From Ischnura elegans (Eukaryota; Arthropoda; Insecta; Odonata; Coenagrionidae), in NCBI RefSeq assembly GCF_921293095.1, contig NC_060249.1:80425907-80489906 (forward strand): DNA of 64,000 nt, read 5' to 3'. The notes below the pieces were generated by a model, which was not told the DNA's origin, did not search any database, and worked only from the letters and a program-made list of their open reading frames with translations. Below are positions 36,601-48,600 of this stretch, in pieces (the first letter of the stretch is position 1; each line of letters begins with the position of its first letter). The position numbers were made by a program, and so were the translations under genes.

Positions 36601-39600
36601 ATAGTTTACGGCGGCATAATATTTAAATATTATGTGCATATTATTCGCATAATATGTGCATAATCGACGGAATATTATTTGCATATTATGCCTATCCATT
36701 TATGCAACTTTTATACTGAATAGGATTTTTGAGTTTGCTGGGTGGCCGTTGATTTATGATTCTTATATGAATCATAATTAATGATAAAATGTTACTAACA
36801 ACGAAATAATATACATACAATGTCAATATTATTAATAGTTTACGGCGGCATAATATTTAAATATAATGTGCATATTATGTGCATAATCGACGGAATATTA
36901 TTTGCATATTATGCCTATCCATTTATGCAACTTTTATACTGAATAGGATTTTTGAGTTTGCTGGGTGGCTGTTGATTTATGATTCTTATATGAATCATAA
37001 TTAACGATGGGATGTTACTAACAATGTAATAATATACATATTATGTCAATATTATAGTAATAGTTTACGGCGGCATAATATTTAAATATTATGTGCATAT
37101 TATTCGCATAATATGTGCATAATCGACGGAATATTATTTGCATATTATGCCTATCCATTTATGCAACTTTTATACTGAATAGGATTTTTGAGTTTGCTGG
37201 GTGGCTGTTGATTTATGATTCTTATATGAATCATAATTAACGATGGGATGTTACTAACAATGTAATAATATACATATTATGTCAATATTATAGTAATAGT
37301 TTACGGCGGCATAATATTTAAATATTATGTGCATATTATTCGCATAATATGTGCATAATCGACGGAATATTATTTGCATATTATACCTATCCATTTATGC
37401 AACTTTTATACGGTATAAATTTTGAGTGTGCTGTGTGGGTGATTTCAAGGTTGGTCAAGGAAGTACCTACATATTCCAATTAGAGATTGGAATATATGGC
37501 AGAATTTTTCTTGCATAATTCCTAATATTTACCACAAAAAAACTTTTCCTACCTTGAAATGAGTTTTTAAAAACCCTATGAATGAAACTCTACCCCCAAA
37601 GATATTGATGCTATTGCCAAAATGTACAAATGTCTTAAATTATGTAACTGATTTAAATACCCACCTATTATAACATATCCTCTCCTTTTCCTGCTCTCAG
37701 TTCCATCTTCGCCCTTGATTAACCTTCACCCCCCATGGAACTGACTTTCTCACCCCCACCTCCAGTCACCATCTTTTCATTTGAATGACTCCTTTGTTTA
37801 AGTTCTACAGTGGGGTCCTCTACCATGCTCTGCCTCAACTCATTTCCTCATGATATTTTTGTATTTTTTGCCATGTAGTTCATAATTTCTGTTTGTTTTC
37901 TTTTGTTAACTGTGGTTATAATATAGGTTAGGAACTACTAGCATAGATAAATGTATTCTTTGGGGACAGAGGTTGCTGAAAACTATGATGAATGGAAAAA
38001 TGTTGGATAGTCCAGGAAGGATATTATAGAGAACAGGGATTATGGTTATAAAGAAGAGTAACATACTTGAAGCCTGGATCACATGATCAAATTTCTCGTC
38101 CCTTCAAGGGGTACTAACTCTAGCGATAACTTTTCAAAGACTGTGATAATGATAGCTTGAGATATTCTGCCTGATATTCTGCCCGATGGTAATTTTTGTT
38201 GCCCCTTTTTCCATCTCTTCCAGTGGTTTCATGGTGCCAGAATGCCATCAAGACAATAGTCATGTAACACTATCAAATTTTTTATTTATATTTTGGTGCG
38301 TAAAATTTCTAATATATACATTGGACACCATTGCAAAAATTTTTGTAATAAAAGTAAATAATAACTTGTAATAAAAAAACACTCAGAGTAATATTTCACT
38401 TCTAAAAAAAGTTAAGGAAAGTGTGTTCCGGCACTGCTAGTTTTTGCCATGACACCACTGATCCCTTCATATTTACCTCTCCCATTCTATTGAAAGCCAA
38501 AGCTAGGTGTCATAGTCAGTCTTTGCTATCTTAAGGCTCTGATTTGCCCAATGAAAACTTGAGGAGTAGAAAAAGGTTTTTACAAAAATGGATGATAAAG
38601 CTATGAGTATCTTTCCATCTGGAGCCATCTCTGAAAAAACTTACTGCCTACAGTCATTTTTCAGAGAGCCTTGACTGAGAAATCCGTCATGGATGAAGAT
38701 AATCCCATATAAATCCAAAGAAAAAATCCAATAAATCCAAAGATGGGGAAAATGATTTTGCAAATCAGGCGTTAACACTTAAAAGAGAGATAGTCTTTGT
38801 AGGTGCACTGAACTGACGTGTACATATTTATATACCCTTTGATTATTGCAATTTCCCCTGGATATTACTATATTTTTTAAAATTAAATAGTCTATTTTCC
38901 ACATTCCGCTGGAAATAATTAAAATTTTTACTTCTGTTTTCATGTCATGCATTAGCGTGTCTACTATCTATCATTGGAGTATTACATGGGACGCTCTCTT
39001 CAAAATACAATGATTAACTTAGGGATCCAAAGTGCCTGTGATGAAGCTATGTACCAGGTAAGAAAAATCTTAATATTAAATCTGGGAGCTTGTGCTACAG
39101 TCTTTGCTATGAAATTGATCATATGGCATCTGTTAAAATTTAAGGATACTTGAGAATCTTGCCATGCAACAAATCATCTTTGGTTCAAATGCTGGCTGTT
39201 GGCCAGGCTTTTATTATTGGCACATTTGTGGTCATAATACTATGAATTATTAATGTACATTTATGCAAGACTTTTTTCTGTGGGGACTTTGGTGGAATGG
39301 TTTTCATGTACTGGCCAATTTGAGGGATCATTCAATGAAATGACTGGATTAGCCTGTGGCATACCTTTATGGAGTTACTCACGAATGTACATCACAGTGG
39401 GAATATTTGCACCAGGTGTCACCCGGCTCAAATTTGGAAGATTCAGCTTCAAATCATTGTTAAGGGAAATAATTTTTCGCATGTGGAATTTTTGTACTTA
39501 CTTCGGAATGATACATTGCTGGTGGGAATAAATATCTTAGATGTAACTGAGGTTCATCATCTTTTGTTTTTGAAAAAAAACCTACATATGTGAGTCATTA

Positions 39601-42600
39601 GTTCTCATTAATCCTTTTGTGTTAGTAAATATGAGCTTAAGCTGCCTCTGCTTTTGGCCAATAACTTTCCCATTCAAAAGATTCCAATGCAATACATCCA
39701 CCATAGCTTACTGTGATTCTTCTATGCAAACAAATGAATGCAAACTTCAGTGTTCATGGAGGGAAAGAAAGTGACTCCTATCAAGGCTATACTGCCTTTG
39801 AGATCCAACTCAGTGAGAGCTAGTACTTTTCCTTTCCACTCTTTGACTCATTATTGTAATCGTCTTTTCTACTTGAACCAAATTTTTATTTGCTGCTGAT
39901 TATCTAAATATATTTGTCATACATTTTCAATTTTTTTAACTTTCAGATTAACTTGTGGCTGGTTAACTTTTGATTTAGTCATTTAATCAGTTAGTATTAG
40001 TAGTAATTAATTAGTGATTAGGTAATTGGTCATGTTATAAGTAAATTTTTGAAATCCTAAAATTGAAACCTCTGTAATTCATTCAAAGAAAGTTTTGGAC
40101 TGGATGTGCAACAAGTATTTTTGAACAAGTGCTAAAGAAATCAGTTTACCTTGGACTCAAAATTATTGAGGTGTTATCGTTGGGTTGAAGGGTTTACTGC
40201 AGTAGCAACTTGATTTATGGTTGACAAAGAGCAAGTATACTTAGGGACAACTCATTCCTCTGAGTCACCTCCTTGCAAACTAGTAAACAAATAATTATTT
40301 TACTCACAGCAGGGAAGTATTTCCTTGATGACTGAGGCATATTGTAATCAAGAAAAGGCCTCTGGCAAGGTTCCACAAGGGTAGCACTCATTGTGTTTTT
40401 TGTGAAAGTTTATTTCAACATTTTTTTCATCCCCCTTGTAGCTCGGCCTAGACATTGAAGAGCTTGAGGAGTTGGAAGAAGATGCTGGGCTGGGAAATGG
40501 TGGCTTAGGGCGTCTTGCTGCTTGTTTCCTAGATTCTATGGCTACTCTTGGCCTTGCTGCTCATGGCTATGGTATTCGTTATGAATACGGTATATTTGCC
40601 CAGAAGATAAAGAATGGTGAACAGGTAAAAATATTACCATAGCATAATGTCATTTGTTAATTTTTCAGTTCAACTTTTTATGCTTTGGTAATTACTGCCA
40701 AATCCTTTGATTACTAATTCCGTGATTGTTAACGAATATATCTTTACCTCGTATTTTTCAATGTTTATAATGATAGCCTTACAAAGTTACAATACTCGTA
40801 TTTGTCACTCTTATCAGCCCATCGATGTGTTTCAACTCTGTGTCACCTACAAGAATTGGGTGAGGTACATACTTAATATGGTTAAAGTACTTGATAATTA
40901 ATTTTACTTTCAAAGATAGAAATTTAATTGACTTTTGGTGATGCACATTTTGCCTGCAGACTGGGTTCCATGCACGGGTGCTGGCAGAAAAATTGCATCC
41001 TCCTCCCAGCACACATGGTTCCATGCATTTTATTGGGCATAGTTTTTTTTTAATAAAAGGTTTTCTGTGCTCTTGAGTCAAACTGCTATGTCAAAGTTTT
41101 ATCTTTTGGTTAGTTGGGAGTTAGTTTGAATAATTGGCTTAATTTCCCTTAATTGGCTCTATATTGTTTTTATGAAATTTAATCTTCCAAAGTAAAGAGC
41201 AACAAGATTTGATTTATTGGTGGAAGGTTAATGAATACCCCTGCTATGTATACTCTCATGACTTATTGATTTTTCTGTAATTCATGAACTATCAAAAATG
41301 GTGTGGTTAGAAGGCATAAAATTTCAGTGTGTATTAGGGAGATCTCTTTATTTTATATATAATTGCAGAGTATTTTTATATGTAAGCCTGTTAGGGTATA
41401 TGTTGATTGCTCTTGTTTTTTTTTTCAAGACTGAAGAGCCTGATGATTGGCTCAGGTTTGGCAACCCATGGGAAAAGGCACGACCTGAATTTATGCTGCC
41501 TGTGAATTTCTATGGAAGGGTAGAGGACACCCCTCAAGGAAAGAAATGGGTTGATACTCAGGTAAGACATAAGGTCAAGAGCATGCACTAAATTGATTCC
41601 ATCTTGAAATTGTTGCAGCTGTTCCATGACTACCTCCAGGGCAATTTTTTAGAATCCTACAAATCTGGGAATTCTTAATATAAAATTTTGATCAATCTGA
41701 ATAGTATTGGTAAATTAAGAACGATGGAGTCTGATTTTTGAATTGAATATAACTGATCAAAGGTATACAAAAATATGTGCAGAGATAATAGATAATGCAC
41801 TCTTTAGTTTAACAGATAAAAATACCAAAAACTTCTGAGTTAATAATATATAATAATTTTTGTCCTTTTTGTGCTTTTATGTGAACAGCATCTAATTAAA
41901 AATTGAAGATGGCCATGAAAGAAAGTAATTTGAATGGATATTTTTTTAACTATCTTAAAAACAAATCAAAACTGCTCCCACGGAACTGTGCCTGATCATA
42001 TTTGAGAATTAACTTTGGCCAGTAATTGCAAAAGGATGATGGGATATAAAAAATATTTTCAATAAAAGTATTTGGTGGTGTAAATGCAGCCAGATTTATT
42101 AAAAATCAAACGATTGGTAAATGAGCCTATTAGTTTGTATCTGCAGAAAAAATATTTTCAATAAAGATATTTGGTGCCGTAAAGACATTCGTGCAATGAC
42201 ATCTGATTGCACGTCACCTAAATGTCATTGCAAATTCGTGGAACTTCGTAATAAAGTTCTTTTAGTAGCCGCCAGGACCGGGACCGAGGTTCTTCGTAAA
42301 AACGAAAATTTCGTAATAACTTTTCTTTTACCATAGATTGGATGGGCCGTTTTGTCGGGCCCAACGATTTGCTTTGTAATAATCAGATTGATTGTCGACG
42401 AGTTGACTTTGTGGAAATTCATAGGTACAGTAGGCTCTCGTTATTACAAAGTTCACAGGACCGAAAAACCGGAGGTTTGTAATAACGAAGTTTGTATGAA
42501 CACTTCTTTTAGGAATCTTTAGTTCATAAAGCTATGCAAGGCATCAAGAAGTGTGCTTATCATGCAGAATAAAACACTGCATTACAATTGTGCGTGAACT

Positions 42601-45600
42601 CATTATTGTGAAGAACTGATCTAGCTGCGCTTGTGATGCAGCCGGAGCCGAAAGAAATCGCTGTCCTCAGGAGGGAAGAAGAGGTGAAATGCTGTACAGT
42701 TCCTGACTTCACATCAAATTAAATGATACTTTGTTTGGATTATGCCCAAAGTGGAAGTTCCTTTACACCACATGGTGTTGCATAGGCCAACTCGAAAGAC
42801 GCCAAATTTGAAATTTCGGGCATACTTGAACTTTTCCAATTTTCGTATCTCTGAAAGTTAGTAACTTGAATTTGAGTAGGCAGAGGACTAATTGTACGTC
42901 CAATTTACGAGTGGTAATGAGTGGGTCACCATGATTCCACAGGAATGAAGCTTATCATATGATGTTGCGTGCATACTGAAGTATCTCCTACTGAAGAAAG
43001 AACCATAATTGACGCTCTTGCGCACAGTGCACGAGGAGAACTTAAACGTAGCGCAATGGCTATAACGTAGCGTAGCATATATCCACCTAAATGTCATTGC
43101 ACATTCGTGGAACTTCGTAATAAAGTTCTTTTAGTAGCCGCTGGGACTGGGACTGAGGTTCTTCGTGGTAACGAAAATTTCGTAATAACTTTTCTTTTAC
43201 CATAGATTGGATAGGCCGTTTCGTCGGGACCAACGATTTGCTTCGTAATAATTAGAACTTTGTAATAAGGTTATTCGTAGTAATGAGAGTCTACTGCAGT
43301 AATGATTCAAATGGCTGTAGTAATTTTCCACACTTTTAAATTTGCTCAATCAATGCTTACACATCATTATCAAGTTAACTTGATAATGATGTGTAAGCAT
43401 TGAAACTGGATTGTTAATATTTCTATTTTCTTGCCTCTACTTAACAGCACCAAATTAATAACAGCAACGACCGTGCTAGGATTCCACTGTTGGAACTCCT
43501 TTATTATAATTCACTTGCGTATACATGACAGAAGACTTAAAAAAAACTGAAACAATTTACTGTTGATTCTGGAGTCTTATTTCAACACAGATTGTTATAT
43601 TCTTTGGTTAAATATATCAAAAAGGGAATTTAATGTGTATGCTCCTTGACCAGTGTATAAATTGAAATTTTCTGGTAGTGGTTAGTCGTCCTTGTAATTG
43701 AAAATCAAATGCGTAATACAATACGTATTAATGTCAATTGGCTAATCATAAATTTTTTCTTCCCAGAAAATATTTGTGTACTGTTCAACTCTAAATTTGT
43801 CATTATTTGCAGGTTGTTTTTGCTATGCCTTATGACAACCCTATCCCTGGCTATGGCAATAATGTTGTTAATACTCTCAGGCTTTGGTCAGCAAAATCTC
43901 CTGTGGAATTCAACCTCAAATTCTGTAAGTATTTTCTTCTGTTACCAAGAATTAAGTCTTTAGGTACAGAAGTTGTCATTGCAGCAGCAACTTCATCACT
44001 GTAATCAGTATTACTGCGTCAAAAATTTTTTTGGCCACATAAATAGCAAGAAAGATTGCTGAAAAAATAGTTTACAGTGTTTAATAAGGAAAAAAATATT
44101 AGAATTGTTGTTAGAAAAAATACTTAGGGTTAGAGTCAAGTTCATCTTCAATTGTAGATTGAAGAGTTGGAATGAAGATCTCATTTGAAGTTGGGGAGTA
44201 AGAATGTGAAATTGAGACAATGCATTCCGTAGCCATCAAGTTGAATCACCATAAAATTGCGTGCATACATGAAATGATGTTCTCTTTTTTGGATGACCTT
44301 GGAAAGCCAAAATCTGCATACAGTAAGCTTTTAACTACTCATTAAGCTGACATTTCTCAAGGGTAACAGAAAACTTAAGGTTGGAAAAATTCTAAAAAAA
44401 ACTTACTGCAAAGAAAGTCGCTGAGCTCTTTTGGGGGAGGTAGTAAAGAGTGTCCGCCACATTATTATTTGTAAAGATCAGATTAGTATGATAATGCCTG
44501 AGCTGTTTTTTCTCGTGTGTTAAAATGTGAGCTGACATTTAGTAGACTACATTGACTATTTATTGAACCGTGTCTAATTGGGGTAACTTGCATGGGTAGA
44601 TATCATCTCATGATGTTACATGCAGGATCAAAATGACTTAAAAGCTACTCCTATGGTCATTAATCTAGTCACTTATCTTTAACCCCTGAGCAAGACAACC
44701 ATCATCTATTGCGAAAGTGACTTGTGTGTGTGAAGTGAGTGAATGATGTCTGCCTCAACTTTTTTTTATATATCCATTAATATTTCCTTGTAATTAACAT
44801 ATTTAGTGTGTATGCTTTCATGATAAAATTTTATTTTTACAGTCAATGATGGAGACTACATTCAAGCTGTAATTGATAGGAATATTGCTGAAAATATTTC
44901 TCGTGTTTTGTATCCAAATGATAACTTCTTTGAAGGAAGGGAGTTGAGGTTGAAGCAAGAATACTTCATGTGTGCTGCAACATTACAGGTATGCATGGTC
45001 TACTGCTTGTTTACTTTATATGCATGAAAATTTTCTGACATAAATTTTTTTCTTCTTAAGCCTGACCTATTTTTTCTATACCTCAAAACAAAGAATTGAA
45101 GCTTTAAAAGTTAATGGAAAAAAGTAAACCTACTACAAGGCTTTCACATAACTTATATAATTATTTATTGAAAATTATCTTTTTAAATTAGTTATATACA
45201 CCCTTCATTAACATTAGTGTCTTAATTCTTTTTCAGGATATAATCAGGAGATATAAAGCTTCCAAATTTGGTACCCGAGAAATGGTACGAACAAACTTTG
45301 ATGCTCTGCCTGATAAGGTTGCAATTCAACTTAATGACACCCATCCGTCCCTTGCTATTCCTGAGTTGATGAGGATATTGGTGGATGTTGAAGGACTTCC
45401 ATGGGAGAAGGTGAGAATTTCTTTGAATGCAGTTCCAATTTTTCATTGTTAGGATATCCATGTCTACAGTTACCATTCTCATACGAAAGAATCCACTTCA
45501 GGATTACAATAAATTCTGGTTATTTTGGTCACCATATATTGGTTGCGCAAAGGTAGATAAGCCAACTATCTGGCTGAAACATCAGTATTTCACGCCTCCA

Positions 45601-48600
45601 AATTTTTCAATGTGCACTAGTCACAAATTGCATGTGATTTTCACAACTTCTAACATACACGTATCGCCATTTTCTCTGTCGTACAGATTTTGCTATATGG
45701 AGGTTTGACTGAATAAGTTTTCATTGTACACATTTTTAAGAACGTTTGCTACTTATTAGGACTACAGATTAAAATTAAAGTTGCTTAGAAATAATCAGGT
45801 TCTTTCCACATTCATTTTCTTATTGATGGAATGTTGTGACTATGATACTAATACATATTGACGTGACTTTTCATTTTATTTCTAGGCTTGGGAAGTTACC
45901 AAGAAAACATGTGCATACACAAATCATACTGTTCTCCCAGAGGCTTTAGAAAGGTGGTCTTGCAGTATGCTAGAATCAATTCTACCCAGGCATATGCAGA
46001 TCATTTATCACATCAATTTCCTTCATCTTCAGGTATTTTTTCTTTATCTTAATATGATGTACAGTAGTTAGTTGTTAGATTAGGAATGATATTTTTAATT
46101 TCAGGTAAATTGCATGGGATTTCATAAATTTGTTGTGAATGTTTGTTAAAATTTGAGTTCAAAATTACATTATGCCACTTGAGTTTAAGAAAAATGATGA
46201 AAAAATATTATGAGTATATTTCTTTTCATTGCGAGGCAATAACTGAAAAAAATTGTTTTCATTAGCTCTGTTTGTCAATGTTTGCTTTGGATATATGCTA
46301 TCATGTTTGGTAGACTCTTTTCATTCCAAATTGTTCAGTTATCGTGCAGAACACTTCATGAAGCAGAAGTCAAAAAGGACAAGGAATGAAAATTCTCATT
46401 TCATTTCTTTCATTCCCCTTTTTTATCCTACCAAAATTGTTTTGGCATCTTTTTCCTAGGATGTAAACCTTTTGCAAATGCCATTATATCATAATTATTT
46501 ATATATATATATATATATTATAATTATTTATATATATATAAGTTTTTACTTTTCTTAGCTTTACAGATGTAGCAATCACAGTTTTATTGTCGTACGTTTT
46601 TGTGGGTATGACACTAGTAGCTCTATTTCAACCAAACACATCTACAGGTGTGTCTAGTGAAGAAAGGTTTTTTTTTAAAATATGTATTATTATCGTGGAC
46701 TTAGTGGAAATTATTTTCCAGTTTTGTGATACAGCTGACTTTTGTAAATTTGAACTCAAAGGCTACCAATTAGTTCATGGGTTGGTCCATAAGTTTAAAA
46801 AATTATCATCAAATCTTTCTGAATAAATCAAATCTGTATTAGCAATAAGGTATTTGTTTGATTCTAATTATATTGACCTCTTCAAACATTTTTTTTCCAA
46901 AATTATTATAATAGGAAGTGCAAAGGAGGTTTCCTGGTGATGTTGATAGGATGCGAAGAATGTCTCTCATTGAGGAATCAGGTGAGAAGAGGGTAAACAT
47001 GGCACATTTGTGCATTGTTGGATCTCATGCTGTTAATGGAGTGGCCAGAATTCACTCTGAAATTCTGAAAAGGGATGTGTAAGTACTATTTATGTGAGGC
47101 CTTAATTTCTGCTGAAAGAATAATTTTAGTAGCAAAAATTATTGCTGGTGTTAAGCCCTACCTATGTATCTATTAAACTTCTGTCATTGAAGGTCACTCG
47201 AATGTTTTGGCTTTCAGATTCCGTGACTTCTATGAAATGGATCCTGAAAAATTCCAGAATAAGACCAATGGAATCACACCAAGGCGATGGCTTTTGCTGT
47301 GTAACCCAGCTTTGTCTGATCTCATTTGTGAGGTTAGTAGTTATTGTAATGCTACGTTTCAAAAGTTTGAAGTTTTGCTTTAATGTTATTTTTGTAATAG
47401 ATGAGACAATAGAGCGTACCTCAGTTAAATAGTTCCCATGCATTTTTTTTTTTTTTTTTAATGTCAGCTCTTCAGAGGTCTTTGAGGTGTTGTGGGGCTA
47501 TTAGGGATGGGTTGGTTTTTGGGTGATTTGGGGGGATTGATTTGGTTCTTTGGGTCTCGGCTTTACAAGTTCTTATTGAGCCAGAACTTATGCCAAAAAG
47601 AACTAGTGCCAAAATAAGTAGTGGGAAAACAAGGTTGAATCCATCTCTTTCATTGGAAGTAAAGGTTTTGTAACGAGATTGCGATATGACAAAATAAGTA
47701 GACTGTTGTTGATCCTGAAATTTAAATTTTCTTAATATCTTTATAACTATAGTTTTTCAACGATTTTTGAAACTTGATTTTTTTATGTCACTCTCAATGA
47801 AATGATGGCCATGTGAACCATTAAAAACCCTCCTCCATGCACAGCTCGACTTCTAAGGTCATCCTTATAAGATAATCTTATTTCTTGTATGCTAAGTTAC
47901 TGGTATGCAATGGCTACAACAGTGTGCGGTGTCTTATTCTGGAGGCTTGTGCCACCTCTTCCATGGGGCAACTTGAGATGCGGAAAGTCACAGAAAATGC
48001 TTATGCAGCATGTATAAGCATTTTCTGTGATTTTCCGTGCGGGCATGTATAAAACTCAAGGTTTCTTGGCTCATGAATGAACCCTCCCCTTGGAGGTATT
48101 CCGTAACCCCAGATCTTCCTCCTGGAAGCCCTTCCCCCCACAAGTTTTACTGCAATAAATGCTTAAAAGATGTGGAAATAAGAGGAAAGAGTATAGAGCC
48201 TTGAAAATGAGGTTAAGAAACCATTGTGCTGTAGAGGGCATTTTTCATTCCAAAATGTTATTTTAATGGTTGTATGACAATGTATAAGGTTTCCAGAAGC
48301 TTGTTTTATTATTGAGAATAATGTTTTGGCAAATATAATGATTTTGATCATATTTTGAATTACACATACAGGCCTTAGATGTTGTTTTCACTCATTTATT
48401 TGTTTTCATTTGTAATACTAGAAAATAGGAGAAGATTGGATTGTGCATTTGGATCAACTTAAGCAGTTGAGCCAGTTTGCTACTGACCCAGGCTTCCAGA
48501 GGAGTGTCCAGAAGGTCAAGCAGGAAAACAAGATGAAGCTTGCCCAGTTGTTGGAGAAAGACTATGGAGTGACCATTAATCCATCATCCATGTTTGATAT

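Larger units (their letters stand above)
33484..37439. mobile_element. Foldback-type DNA transposon with tandemly repeated ends (~4 kb)
   Basis: Terminal inverted repeats CCCACACAGCACA (33484-33496) and TGTGCTGTGTGGG (37427-37439). Inside each end lies an array of related AT-rich repeats in opposite orientation: the first bases after the left end (GAATAATATGCACATAATAT) match the reverse complement of the right-hand units. A ~1.2-kb non-repetitive core (about 34440-35650) separates the arrays and has no transposase frame. Long TIRs built of tandem repeats around a variable core are the hallmark of Foldback/Galileo-type (P-superfamily) elements, which makes that the leading guess. No clear target-site duplication was found, so the superfamily is unproven. 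Confidence 0.7.
30623..38955 (+). other. GlyP intron 1 (8.3 kb)
   Basis: Contains a MITE (about 31999-32313), a tRNA-like SINE (about 32617-32790) and the large foldback element at 33484-37439. An open stretch at about 30800-31110 in CpG-richer DNA might belong to 5' regulatory sequence or an unspliced alternative exon; I see no homology. No other exon was recognised. Confidence 0.55.
41562..43812 (+). other. GlyP intron 4
   Basis: Contains a duplicated MITE arrangement (about 42180-43296) and the perfect palindrome at 43350-43403. The remainder is AT-rich and without apparent function. The neighbouring intron 40625-41429 is likewise empty. Confidence 0.6.

Noticed and set aside
33484..37439. 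CRISPR-like array
   Set aside because: Units are 164-236 bp, tandem and without unique spacers, in a eukaryotic intron.
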